64,000 nt of DNA from Jiella soli. GTDB taxonomy: Bacteria > Pseudomonadota > Alphaproteobacteria > Rhizobiales > Rhizobiaceae. This document shows positions 27,833 through 35,989 of the stretch, in pieces (position 1 is the stretch's first letter; every line of letters begins with the position of its first letter). The notes beneath the pieces are model-generated. The model worked only from the letters and a program-made list of their open reading frames with translations. It was not told where the DNA came from and ran no database searches. The translations under genes and the position numbers were made by a program. Location of the stretch: NCBI RefSeq assembly GCF_020615385.1, contig NZ_JAJAVB010000002.1:236265-300264 (forward strand), written 5' to 3'.

Positions 27833-29452
27833 ATGAGCCGGAAAGCCATGGTCGTCTGTCCGCAGCCGGAGGCCGCGGAATCGGGGATCGAAATCCTTGA
27901 AGCCGGCGGCAACGCCGTCGATGCGGCGATCGCCACGGCCTTCGCACAGACCGTCGTCGATCCGCTGATGTGCGGCATCGCCGGCTTCGGCAGCCTCGCG
28001 GTTCACCTGCCGGATGCAAGCGTCCACGACTATCTCGACTTCCATGCGCCGGCACCGGGCGCGGCGACGCCGGAGATGTGGGCGGACCGCATTGCGGGCG
28101 AGGCGCGTGACGGCTTCGGCTTCGTTCTGAAGGGCCGGGTCAACGATCTCGGCTACCAGTCGATCTGCGTGCCGGCGGCCTTGCGCGCCTATGAGGAGGC
28201 GCATCGCAGATGGGGCCGGCTGCCCTGGCAGGAGCTCATCGAGCCGGCGATCCGCTGGGCCGAGGACGGCTTCTTCGTCCGGCCGGCGATGTACACCTTC
28301 TTTCTGGAGGACGGGAAGATGGGCCGCGCCGCGACGGCCGAACGCCTCGCCTTCTCCGCCTCCGGCCGCGCTCTCTACTGCAATGCCGACGGCAGACCGA
28401 AGCGCATCGGCGCGCCGCTGTCCAATCCGGACTACGCCCGGACGCTGCGGACGATCGCCCGCCAAGGGGCGGACAGCTTCTACCGGGGAGAGATCGCCGA
28501 CCGCATCGCCCGCGACATGGCGGCGCATGGCGCCCTTCTGACGCGGGACGACCTGGGAGGCTACCGTCCGAAAGACGAGACGCCGCTCGTCGGCACCTAT
28601 CGTGGCCGAAAAATCACCACCAACCGCCCGCCAGGCGGCGGCGTCATGCTTCTCGAGATGCTCAACACCCTGGAGACCTTCGACCTCGCCGCCCTCGGCC
28701 ACAACACGCCCGCCTATATCCGGACGGTCTGCGAGGCGATGAAACGCGCGACGATCGACAAGGACCGTCATGTCGGCGACCCGGCCTTTGTCGAGGTTCC
28801 CGTCGAGCGGCTGACCAGCAAGGCCTATGCCGCCGAGCTCGCCGAAGCCATCCGCCGCGGCGAGCGCGTCGACGTGCCGAGGCTCCAGGCAAGCGACATC
28901 GTGCCGACGGATACGACGCAACTGTCGATCGTCGACGGCGAGGGCAATTGCGTGTCGATGACGCACTCGCTCGGCATGCCCTCGGGCGTCATCACCGACG
29001 GCCTGGGCTTCATGTACAATGGCTGCATGGGCGTCTTCGACCCGCGGCCCGGCCGCGCCGGCAGCATCGCGCCCGGCAAGACCCGCTTCAGCGCGATGTG
29101 TCCGACGATCGTGTTCGAGAACGACGCGCCGCGCCTCATCCTCGGCGCGCCCGGCGGCACCCAGATCGTGATGGGCGTGCTCCAGACGATCCTGAACACG
29201 TTCGACTTCGGCATGCGGGCGGTCGATGCCGTGGCCGCGCCACGCTTCTCCTCGACAGGCAATGCGATCGACGTCTCCAACCGCATCCCCCGCCGCGTCA
29301 CCCGGCAACTCGAAGCGGAGGGCTATCACGTCATCCGCAACCCGTACGGACATACGATCGGCTGGGTCCATGCCATCGGCATCGAGAACGGCAAACTGTC
29401 CGGCGCCGCCGATCCCGGCCGCGACGGCGTCGCCTTTGAAGTCGAAATCTGA
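27833..29452 (+). CDS. Gamma-glutamyltransferase family protein
   Basis: The start at 27833 is chosen because GGAGGG lies 7 bases upstream; TTG at 27818 and ATG at 27827 are alternatives. The 539-residue protein is an Ntn hydrolase of the gamma-glutamyltransferase family. It shows LEAGGNAVDAAIATAF near residue 22, the autoprocessing and nucleophile threonine Thr361 in DTTQLS, VDGEGNCVSMTHS after it, and GAPGGTQIVMGVLQ near 440. Unlike secreted GGTs it lacks a signal peptide, so it probably works in the cytoplasm on peptides brought in by the importer. It is the last gene of the operon. Confidence 0.9.
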   Translation: MSRKAMVVCPQPEAAESGIEILEAGGNAVDAAIATAFAQTVVDPLMCGIAGFGSLAVHLPDASVHDYLDFHAPAPGAATPEMWADRIAGEARDGFGFVLKGRVNDLGYQSICVPAALRAYEEAHRRWGRLPWQELIEPAIRWAEDGFFVRPAMYTFFLEDGKMGRAATAERLAFSASGRALYCNADGRPKRIGAPLSNPDYARTLRTIARQGADSFYRGEIADRIARDMAAHGALLTRDDLGGYRPKDETPLVGTYRGRKITTNRPPGGGVMLLEMLNTLETFDLAALGHNTPAYIRTVCEAMKRATIDKDRHVGDPAFVEVPVERLTSKAYAAELAEAIRRGERVDVPRLQASDIVPTDTTQLSIVDGEGNCVSMTHSLGMPSGVITDGLGFMYNGCMGVFDPRPGRAGSIAPGKTRFSAMCPTIVFENDAPRLILGAPGGTQIVMGVLQTILNTFDFGMRAVDAVAAPRFSSTGNAIDVSNRIPRRVTRQLEAEGYHVIRNPYGHTIGWVHAIGIENGKLSGAADPGRDGVAFEVEI

Positions 29453-29886
29453 GCCGAAGTAGCGTCGGTTTCGCTCATTCCGTCATGGCGTCCGGGCGGA
29501 GGCGCGACATCGGCTCCCGACGATTGGCTCCACGAGGTCAAGCAGTAGGCCACGAACAGAGCCCCGCGTATCTCGAAACCTTCTCGGGAACGCATGGCCG
29601 TCTCCTCACCCTTCGTCTGGTCGTCCACACGTCGATGCTCCTGAGCAAACGCCGAAGATCGGAGTCACCGAGGCGCGGGGACGAGATCGACCGGGATGGC
29701 CGCGGAACCGGGAGACCAACCCGCGCCTTGCGACGAAGGGTGTAATTGCGTGACGGAGGAGACAGACAGCCCGGTTTCATGACGTGGCGGGATGCTGAGA
29801 CGAAACCGGCATTGAGAGGCGAACGCATCGACTTAAATCTGGAGCTTAATAATGGCGGAGGGAATGGGCCTGATATCCAACCTTCT
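29453..29886. other. Intergenic interval with no convincing gene
   Basis: Between the gamma-glutamyltransferase family gene and the insertion sequence I see no frame with a credible ribosome site or protein family. Short basic frames exist on both strands but look like chance. The inverted pair CCTGATATC (29869-29877) and GATATCAGG (31271-31279) brackets the insertion sequence. Confidence 0.5.
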
Positions 29887-30149
29887 TTTGTGGATGCCGC
29901 TCGGTTTGCAAGGAATTGCTGATCGTCGGGACTGTGATCGAGTGCGTACTTTTGTCAGGCCTGTTCGTGCGGCCGACATGGCGCCGCTGGCCGGGATGGT
30001 GATGCGCGGATCGGGGCCACATCTCTGAGAGCGAGCTCGCGGCTCGGAGAAGGTTTCTGGTTTGCCCGACCCGGATCATGTCGATCATTTGCCCATTCGG
30101 ATCATGCCTTCCTCACAACTCGGTGGCCCAATGCCCGTTCGACGCCCGA
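29887..30149 (-). ncRNA. Possible guide RNA region (bridge/seekRNA) of IS copy 1
   Basis: IS110/IS1111 elements encode a structured RNA that binds donor and target DNA and guides the DEDD transposase. In IS1111-type elements it lies downstream of the transposase gene. This 263-base non-coding stretch is in that place and is much longer than needed for a DNA end. I cannot fold it here, so the call rests on position and family knowledge. Confidence 0.4.
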
Positions 30150-31178
30150 TCAGGCGCCGATCAGCACCGGGCCACGATAGCTTTCACCGCGCGTCAGCAT
30201 CGCCCAGATGCCGCGTGCCATCTTGTTCGCCAGCGCGACCGCGACGACCGGGATCGGCTTGCGATCCAGCATCCGCGCAAGCCAGGAACCCGCGGGAGCA
30301 CCCCGGCGTGAGGCCCAGCGGATCACGGCGGTCGCTCCGATGACCAGCAATCGCCGGATGTCGCGTTGCCCCATCTTCGAGGTCTTCCCCAGCTTCTGCT
30401 TGCCACCGGTGGAGTGCTGCCGCGGCACCAGACCGAGCCAGGCGGCGAAGTCACGGCCGCGGCGAAACTGGTCCATCGACGGCGCGAAGGTCTCGACCGC
30501 GAGCGCGGTGATCGGTCCGATGCCCGGCATGGTCTGCAACCGTCGGGACAACTCGACCTCGTTCGACATGGCGGCGATCCGTGCCTTCAGTGCGTTGATC
30601 CGTTCGGTCAGGTGCGCGATCTGCTCGAGGAGCATTCGGCATATCTCGCGCGCCAGATCAGGAAGGTCGGCCTGAGGATCTTCGACGACCCGTTCCAGGC
30701 GCGGCACATAGCCGATCCCTTCGGGTGCGGTATGGCCGAACTCGTACAGATGAGACCGGAGCGCATTCACGGCTTCGGTGCGCTGCTTCACGAGCTGCTC
30801 GCGCGTCCGGAACGCGACTGCCCGTGCCTGCTGGTCTGCAGATTTCGGTTCGACAAAGCGCATGGTCGGCCGCAACGCCGCTTCGACGATCGCCTCCGCA
30901 TCGGCGGCATCGTTCTTCTGCCGCTTGATGAACGGCTTCACGTAGCGCGGGGCGATCAGCCGGACCTCGTGCCCATGCCGCACCATTTCCCGCGCCCAGT
31001 AATGCGCGCTCGCGCAGGCCTCCATCGCCACGAGGCACGGCGGCTGTGCTGCCATGAACCGTGCGAGTTGCGGCCGCGACAGCTTCTTACGGAACACGAC
31101 CGACCCGTCCGCCGCCGCGCCGTGCAGCTGGAACACGTTCTTTGCGAGATCGACGCCGATGATGGTAGCCTCTCCCAT
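30150..31178 (-). CDS. IS110-family transposase (copy 1)
   Basis: The start MGEATIIGVDLAKNVFQLH at 31178 gives a 342-residue protein. The N-terminal RuvC-like DEDD domain shows Asp in GVDLAKN, Glu in VAMEACASAHYW and the Asp pair in KNDAADAEAI. The C-terminal Transposase_20 domain contains MPGIGPITALA, FRRGRDFAAWLGL and the conserved serine in HSTGGKQKLGK. All key residues are present, so it looks intact. It is related to, but clearly different from, the transposase at 41006-42016. Confidence 0.95.
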   Translation of the reverse strand: MGEATIIGVDLAKNVFQLHGAAADGSVVFRKKLSRPQLARFMAAQPPCLVAMEACASAHYWAREMVRHGHEVRLIAPRYVKPFIKRQKNDAADAEAIVEAALRPTMRFVEPKSADQQARAVAFRTREQLVKQRTEAVNALRSHLYEFGHTAPEGIGYVPRLERVVEDPQADLPDLAREICRMLLEQIAHLTERINALKARIAAMSNEVELSRRLQTMPGIGPITALAVETFAPSMDQFRRGRDFAAWLGLVPRQHSTGGKQKLGKTSKMGQRDIRRLLVIGATAVIRWASRRGAPAGSWLARMLDRKPIPVVAVALANKMARGIWAMLTRGESYRGPVLIGA

Positions 31179-31274
31179 GGATGCCCTCTCCTTCAGCTTG
31201 TGTTTCGACACCGCAAGCTTGGCACATTGCGACGCCGTCAAGGGAGAGCGGCATCCACCCCATCTCTGGCGATA

Positions 31275-32054
31275 TCAGGCGGTCGCCACACGCTCTAGCA
31301 CGACGGCGCTTTGAAACAGGTAGGCACTCTCGATGTACCGGCGGATTCGAAACAGCGGCGGCACCGACTGAATGAAATAGGCCTTATCATAAAAGACCTG
31401 GGCGTCGGCGCCCCGTCCTAATACCAGCATATCGAAGCCCTTACTGATTGCAGCTTGACTCCACTCAGACCTTAAGAGCGCAGTCAGCCAAATTTCGGGA
31501 CCTTGCAGCAATGCTCGTACTGAATGCTTATCGTTGATGGTTATGTAAACCCGACCCCCGACCCGACACAGGCGCGCAAGCTCGAGTAGCCACGCATCTT
31601 GCGTATCCTCAAGATGGTTGAAAACGGAACAGCTATAAATGACGTCGAAGTATGCATCCGAGAAGGGAAGGTGCGGGAAATAGGTGGTGGTCGCAAAGTT
31701 GCAGTGCGGCCTAAGAAATCTCTTGCACCAGTGTATGCATTCCGCGTCTACATCTACGCCCCACACTTCTGCGTGCGAAGCCGCAGTGGGGACGTGACGC
31801 GTCATCCGCCCCGCACCGCAGCCGAAATCCAGGATCCTTCCGGCTTCGCTAAGCTGAAATTCAGACTGGGCAAGTCCAGCCCTCATCGATGAAACGTGTC
31901 GTATCCCACTCTCAATGTAAGTTTCCGGATCTTCGCCATAGCCGAGCCGTAAGCAGGTCGGCGGTACAGGTAGCGAAACAGAGGGCCGCTCTCCGAAACG
32001 GTTCGCCACAACGTATGAATCGGAATTGCCGTGACTACGCTTGTACAGCATCAC
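31275..32054 (-). CDS. Class I SAM-dependent methyltransferase
   Basis: This 259-residue protein has the Rossmann methyltransferase motifs: motif I ILDFGCGAGRM near residue 74, motif II VWGVDVDAECI near 96, and CSVFNHLEDT near 142, then LCRVGGRVYITIND. It is the last gene of the minus-strand biosynthetic operon. Its GTG (32054) and adjacent ATG (32051) overlap the sulfotransferase stop. The target is unknown; a sugar or peptide hydroxyl in the cluster product is plausible. The IS element begins just beyond its stop. Confidence 0.88.
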   Translation of the reverse strand: MMLYKRSHGNSDSYVVANRFGERPSVSLPVPPTCLRLGYGEDPETYIESGIRHVSSMRAGLAQSEFQLSEAGRILDFGCGAGRMTRHVPTAASHAEVWGVDVDAECIHWCKRFLRPHCNFATTTYFPHLPFSDAYFDVIYSCSVFNHLEDTQDAWLLELARLCRVGGRVYITINDKHSVRALLQGPEIWLTALLRSEWSQAAISKGFDMLVLGRGADAQVFYDKAYFIQSVPPLFRIRRYIESAYLFQSAVVLERVATA

Positions 32055-32746
32055 TTAACTTCATTCTCTTCGTGCCCCAGAGGGGTCAGACTCTCTCCAC
32101 GAGCCACCTCAAAAGACAGCGAAAGTTCATTCCAATTGGTGACGTAGCTCTGTACGTCCCGTCGCCAAATATTGGGGGCAACGTCCACCCGCTGAGCGCC
32201 AAGAAAATCCGTCACCTTTCCGAATTCATCTTCCCACGATTCCAACAAGCGTTCCAACTGGACCTTTATTATTTGATGCTCACGAAGTCTGCACAATCGC
32301 ACATCATAAGCAAAGCTATTCCAGCGCTGGAACCACTGAAACTCCCCGATATCAATATGGACGCCGGGGGCGTCTACGTCCACGTCCTCACTCCAGTCGC
32401 CTTCCGCCATTGCGTGCCGGATCGCTGCAAACTGAGCGACCGGGTGCCGCCTCAATACAATCACCTTGATTGCTTTGTCCTCTTCTAAGGCGGTCCAAGC
32501 TTCCTCCCAGTGGTGCCAAGCCCTGAACTCGAGCGGCTGACACGCATGAAGTTTGCATCCAGCGACCGGATGGGTACTTACGCCGAGCGCGGACAGAAAA
32601 CGATCACGGCCTCCAATCGGAAGGTTGTGCTTCTGTCTCGGGGACAAAATCTCGTCGAAGACGTGTACGTCGGGATGCTCGCGAAGCGCGCGCATCAGCA
32701 GGGACGAGCCCGTGCGAGGCTGGCATAGTAGCACAAACCGAGTCAC
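32051..32746 (-). CDS. Sulfotransferase family protein
   Basis: The GTG at 32746 is chosen as start because it overlaps the upstream stop in a GTGA pattern, as other genes in this operon do. The 231-residue protein shows the PAPS-binding 5-prime phosphosulfate loop CQPRTGSSLLMRAL at residues 8-21, and the 3-prime phosphate motif VIVLRRHPVAQ near residues 95-106. It probably transfers sulfate to a hydroxyl on a sugar or peptide made by the neighbouring enzymes. No transmembrane segment is seen. Confidence 0.85.
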   Translation of the reverse strand: MTRFVLLCQPRTGSSLLMRALREHPDVHVFDEILSPRQKHNLPIGGRDRFLSALGVSTHPVAGCKLHACQPLEFRAWHHWEEAWTALEEDKAIKVIVLRRHPVAQFAAIRHAMAEGDWSEDVDVDAPGVHIDIGEFQWFQRWNSFAYDVRLCRLREHQIIKVQLERLLESWEDEFGKVTDFLGAQRVDVAPNIWRRDVQSYVTNWNELSLSFEVARGESLTPLGHEENEVK

Positions 32747-33318
32747 AAGCTTTCCCTTCGAGGAAACGTCTCGTCGTGCTGCTCCAACCACTTTCCGAGG
32801 ACTGCAGCGGTGCCTTCAGGAACAAGCGTCCGCCACCTGGAACCGCCCGCAAATATGTCCTTTCGAACCTCGGTCCCGCTGCATTCACGTGTGCCCGACA
32901 GCAGTCTTACTTGGTACCCGGCCTTCTTGAATTTCTCCGCCTTCTCGCGATCCCACTCGTCCAACACGCGCATTATGTGTTCGCCTCCAGAATGAGGGAA
33001 GTAGCTCCTCCAATCATCTGGCGGTTCATGAATGCGGAACGGTACAGTAGTGATGTCACGCAGGCGACTTGAAAGTTTCGGACAAGCGGCCACCGAAAGC
33101 TGGATCATGCGCGACCTCCAGAAGTAGGTGAACGGATTAGCTTCCGGCAGGTGCCGGTGATCATCGGAGGCCACCTGATGGAGCGACGATGTGTCTGGGT
33201 TGGTAATCCCAATCACAACGGACGAGTAGAGCGAAAGAGCTTCGGAAAGATAACTAAAATGACCAATATGAAATGGCTGAAATCGACCGTGAACTATACC
33301 TGTCAACCCAGCCTTCAT
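32743..33318 (-). CDS. NMN-adenylyltransferase-like nucleotidyltransferase
   Basis: The start MKAGLTGIVHGRFQPFH at 33318 overlaps the SelD-like stop by 4 bases. The 191-residue protein is a HIGH-superfamily nucleotidyltransferase. GRFQPFHIGH at residues 11-20 contains the nucleotide-binding HIGH motif, and SGTEVRKDI at 147-155 matches the second phosphate-binding motif of archaeal-type NadM. By family it makes NAD or another nucleotide-activated metabolite from ATP or CTP. In a biosynthetic operon, activation of a pathway intermediate is as likely as cofactor salvage. Substrate cannot be told from sequence. Confidence 0.82.
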   Translation of the reverse strand: MKAGLTGIVHGRFQPFHIGHFSYLSEALSLYSSVVIGITNPDTSSLHQVASDDHRHLPEANPFTYFWRSRMIQLSVAACPKLSSRLRDITTVPFRIHEPPDDWRSYFPHSGGEHIMRVLDEWDREKAEKFKKAGYQVRLLSGTRECSGTEVRKDIFAGGSRWRTLVPEGTAAVLGKWLEQHDETFPRRESL

Positions 33319-34385
33319 GGAGCAACCTCCACGAAGTGCGGGCACCTTTCTAGAACCTCTCCGATAATAGCCGCCTCGCTGAAGCCCGACTTCCTCCACA
33401 AAGAGACGATGCTGCCTACCTCGTCCGGTGAAGCGGACAAGAGAAGGCCGCCGTTTGTCTGCGGATCCGCTAGGACTTCAACCAAGGGCAACGACAGGCC
33501 GAACGCGAGTTTCAAGTGCTTCTGGCACCATGCCAAGTTTCGAGCAGTCAGCGAGGTCTGATAACCATCTTGGTATAGCTCCAGAACTCCGGGAAATAAC
33601 GGCACTGAGCCTGCGTTGATACGAATCGTGACGTCACTTGCGCGGGCCATCTCCAGCGCATGACCTACCAGACCATATCCCGTAATATCGGTAAGGGCGT
33701 GCACTTCACGTGCCGAAAGCGATAAACCGGGATCGGCGTTCAATTGAGCTGCTGAGATCAGAAACGGAGCAGCGCGACGCATATCATAATGTCCAGCGCG
33801 GAGGGCACTGAATGCGACACCCGTTCCTATCGGCTTTGACATACAGATTAGATCGCCGGGCCTCGCCGTGGAGTTCCGGAGGATCCTACTCGGTGGCGCC
33901 GTGCCAACTACCGCCAATCCAGCTAGCGCGTGATCTGAATGTACAGTGTGCCCACCTCCCAGAAGCGCGCCGGCTTCATGCACCTTCGAGAGAACCCCTG
34001 CCAAAATTTCCCTTGAAGCCTGTACACCGAGTTTCTCCGGCACCGCCAGAATGGCCAAACACAAGAGCGGAACGCCACCTGAAGCGTAGATATCACTAAG
34101 GGCGTTCGCAGCAGCGATCTCTCCAAAAAGCATTGGGTCGTCGACTGGCGGCGCGATTACATCGACCGATGCAACAACCGCAACGCTTTCGTTTAGGGCA
34201 TAAATGGCCGCGTCCTCATTTCCTCCACTCCCCGTGAGGAGTGCCGAAATCCCCTCGTATGACGGGAGCAACGAAGTGAGAGACGATAAAAACTCCTGAC
34301 TAACTTTGGCAGAACATCCGCCGCAGGCGGAGTGCAAAAAAAGGGAGTCCCTGCGTTTGATACCTTCGTCTGTCACGATTGCCAC
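33315..34385 (-). CDS. selD: Selenophosphate synthetase (SelD) homologue
   Basis: SelD makes selenophosphate from selenide and ATP. The 356-residue product has the full AIR-synthase-like two-domain plan and standard length. The catalytic Cys/Lys region is ACGGCSAK (Cys21, Cys24, Lys27). Metal aspartates equivalent to the four of E. coli SelD are Asp58 in NEDAAIY, Asp75 in VASVDV, Asp98 in NALSDIY and Asp233 in LTDITGYGLVGH. GGGHTVHSD and DPQTNGGLLL are also conserved. It sits between a glycosyltransferase (6 bases away) and the nucleotidyltransferase (4-base overlap). No selA, selB, selU or Sec tRNA is visible nearby. Confidence 0.92.
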   Translation of the reverse strand: MAIVTDEGIKRRDSLFLHSACGGCSAKVSQEFLSSLTSLLPSYEGISALLTGSGGNEDAAIYALNESVAVVASVDVIAPPVDDPMLFGEIAAANALSDIYASGGVPLLCLAILAVPEKLGVQASREILAGVLSKVHEAGALLGGGHTVHSDHALAGLAVVGTAPPSRILRNSTARPGDLICMSKPIGTGVAFSALRAGHYDMRRAAPFLISAAQLNADPGLSLSAREVHALTDITGYGLVGHALEMARASDVTIRINAGSVPLFPGVLELYQDGYQTSLTARNLAWCQKHLKLAFGLSLPLVEVLADPQTNGGLLLSASPDEVGSIVSLWRKSGFSEAAIIGEVLERCPHFVEVAP

Positions 34386-34391
34386 CTGGCT

Positions 34392-35069
34392 CTAGCTCTG
34401 CTTGTGCTTCATCCTGATATATGTGTAGGCACGCTTCCACTCGACCGGTGTGACGCAGGACGTTTTGGAGCGAGCATGTTGCCTGTAAAGAAGTTCCACG
34501 GTGTCGAGGCGTATAGCACGCCCACCGTCTGCCAGTATACCCAGCCAGAGGTCCCAGTCTTCAAGGCAGGAGGATAAATTTTCATCGTATCCACCAACAC
34601 GATCGAAGTCAACTTTTCGAAACATCGCGCTAGAGTAAATCATGTTTCGCTCGCGTAGCAGCCTTCCATCGTAGGGGGGCACGTCAAATTCGCCCTCTGC
34701 GGCCCCAAAAAGTCTAGCACGACCGTAAACGATCTTGGCCTCCTGATGCGCCAAAAGGCACGCAGTCGCTCGCTCGAAAAAACTGTGGCAAAGCATATCA
34801 TCCGCATCAAGCACCACGATAAATTGGGAGGAAAGGAGAGACAAACCGAGGTTGCGTGCTGCTGGAGTTGGGGCGCGGGTGGTCCTGATTGGAACAAACC
34901 TGCAGTCTCCCTTAGTCGCAAACCTAACACACTCTCCGCTCTCGGCTTCATCAAAGACGATCGCACACCGCCACGACACGAACGTTTGCGCGCGAAGCGA
35001 AGCCACCGCGTCCGCGAGGTAACGCGCCTGGCCAAAGCACGGAATCACGACGGATATATCGTAGGCCAT
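34392..35069 (-). CDS. Family 2 glycosyltransferase
   Basis: The 225-residue protein is a GT-A fold enzyme. The N-terminus ISVVIPCFGQARYL holds the nucleotide-sugar strand, DADD at residues 88-91 is the metal-binding DXD motif, and the acceptor-side CLEDWDLW at 168-175 carries the catalytic-base-like acidic pair. There is no membrane helix. It overlaps the deacetylase gene by 25 bases. It likely transfers a sugar to the cluster product or to a glycan being built. Confidence 0.9.
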   Translation of the reverse strand: MAYDISVVIPCFGQARYLADAVASLRAQTFVSWRCAIVFDEAESGECVRFATKGDCRFVPIRTTRAPTPAARNLGLSLLSSQFIVVLDADDMLCHSFFERATACLLAHQEAKIVYGRARLFGAAEGEFDVPPYDGRLLRERNMIYSSAMFRKVDFDRVGGYDENLSSCLEDWDLWLGILADGGRAIRLDTVELLYRQHARSKTSCVTPVEWKRAYTYIRMKHKQS

Positions 35070-35986
35070 GTTGCCCAGTGAGCCTCTAAGAAGTTTGCAA
35101 ACTGCGCACCGTCGAGATTGGGAATCGTTAGACGAGGCACGTCAAACCAGCCCCGTCGTTCGCCCGGCTCTACACTGAAAGCTACCGCGAAGCCTTCATC
35201 GGAAACTGCAGCAGTCGAGTTCTCGTCATAGTCCGTTCCTGAGCGCCCATGCGGATATGCGTACGCGGAGATTTTCCTTCCCGTCCAGCGCTCCAAGAGT
35301 CGGCGCGATTCCGCCGCTTCTAAGCGCAACGCATTATAGCCCAAATTTGTGGTATGGGAGCGTGAGTGACTTCCGAATGAGATCTCAGGAAGCGTTGCGA
35401 GCATACGAACTTGATCGACGGATAGAGGCGCGAAATCCTTTCCAAGCGAATCCATTCGCCCAGTGCTGGCGTAAAGTTCCGCCAGCATGCTACTCCGAAG
35501 AGGTTCCTGTAGAGAGCGCAGCTTCCAGTAGAGTTGCTGAAATGCCACGTCTCTCTTCTCAGACCAGGAACGTTCGCCACGCAGAGAGAGCTTGGCGCAG
35601 ATAATGGCTAGCTGATCTGTGTCAGCCTCACTGATCAGCTGATCGAGAAGGTCCCACCAAAAGGCGGTTCCGCTCCCAATGCGGTCAGTTACGAGAAACA
35701 GCGCCGCAGGGATTGAGCGCTCAGAAAGGCCAAGGCATGTTTCGATAAGGTCGTTGTAACCGTCGTCGAACGTAATCAGTACAGATCTTTGACGAACAGG
35801 AACGCCGTACTTGACGCCAATAAAGTTTCTAAGGCTAATCGGCTGCCAGCGACGAGCGATTATGTCGAGGTGCTGTCGGAAGTTGCAAGGGGAGATACAG
35901 AGCTTGTATGGATCTCGCGGCAGCGCGATAATCCTATGGTACAGAAGAACAAGAGGCAATGCACGTGAATTGGGTGCATTGCCCAT
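35045..35986 (-). CDS. Polysaccharide deacetylase family protein (CE4/NodB fold)
   Basis: This 313-residue protein has the NodB motifs: ITFDDGY with Asp74-Asp75, GSHSRSHTTN with His207 and His211 for zinc, and AYPHG near 242. The spacing between the first two motifs is long, as in deacetylases of surface-glycan loci. It lacks a signal peptide, so it probably removes an N-acetyl group from an intracellular sugar intermediate. It is 3 bases downstream of the GH99-like gene. Confidence 0.88.
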   Translation of the reverse strand: MGNAPNSRALPLVLLYHRIIALPRDPYKLCISPCNFRQHLDIIARRWQPISLRNFIGVKYGVPVRQRSVLITFDDGYNDLIETCLGLSERSIPAALFLVTDRIGSGTAFWWDLLDQLISEADTDQLAIICAKLSLRGERSWSEKRDVAFQQLYWKLRSLQEPLRSSMLAELYASTGRMDSLGKDFAPLSVDQVRMLATLPEISFGSHSRSHTTNLGYNALRLEAAESRRLLERWTGRKISAYAYPHGRSGTDYDENSTAAVSDEGFAVAFSVEPGERRGWFDVPRLTIPNLDGAQFANFLEAHWATWPTIYPS

Positions 35987-35989
35987 GGT

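Larger units (their letters stand above)
29887..31265 (-). mobile_element. IS110-family insertion sequence, IS1111 type (copy 1)
   Basis: The element is defined by an inverted pair, GTGGATGCCGCTC at 29890-29902 and its complement at 31246-31258, enclosing one DEDD transposase gene. By analogy with IS1111 elements the ends are placed 3 bases outside the left repeat and 7 outside the right; these limits are inferred. About 260 bases between the transposase stop and the left end are non-coding. The right end lies only about 10 bases from the stop of the methyltransferase gene. Copy 2 at 40742-42096 has the same plan. Confidence 0.8.

Noticed and set aside
29485-29828. Short basic frames on both strands between the gamma-glutamyltransferase family gene and the IS element
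   Set aside because: No ribosome site, no family resemblance, and composition consistent with chance frames.
31275-32054. The methyltransferase being truncated by the adjacent IS element
   Set aside because: The frame closes with its own stop about 10 bases before the inferred IS end, its motifs are complete and its length is normal for the family, so it is probably intact.
33315-34385. A complete selenoneine (sen) cluster
   Set aside because: The SelD homologue is present, but no EgtB/SenA-like enzyme and no clear SenB-type glycosyltransferase is encoded nearby; the GT2 protein does not look like SenB.
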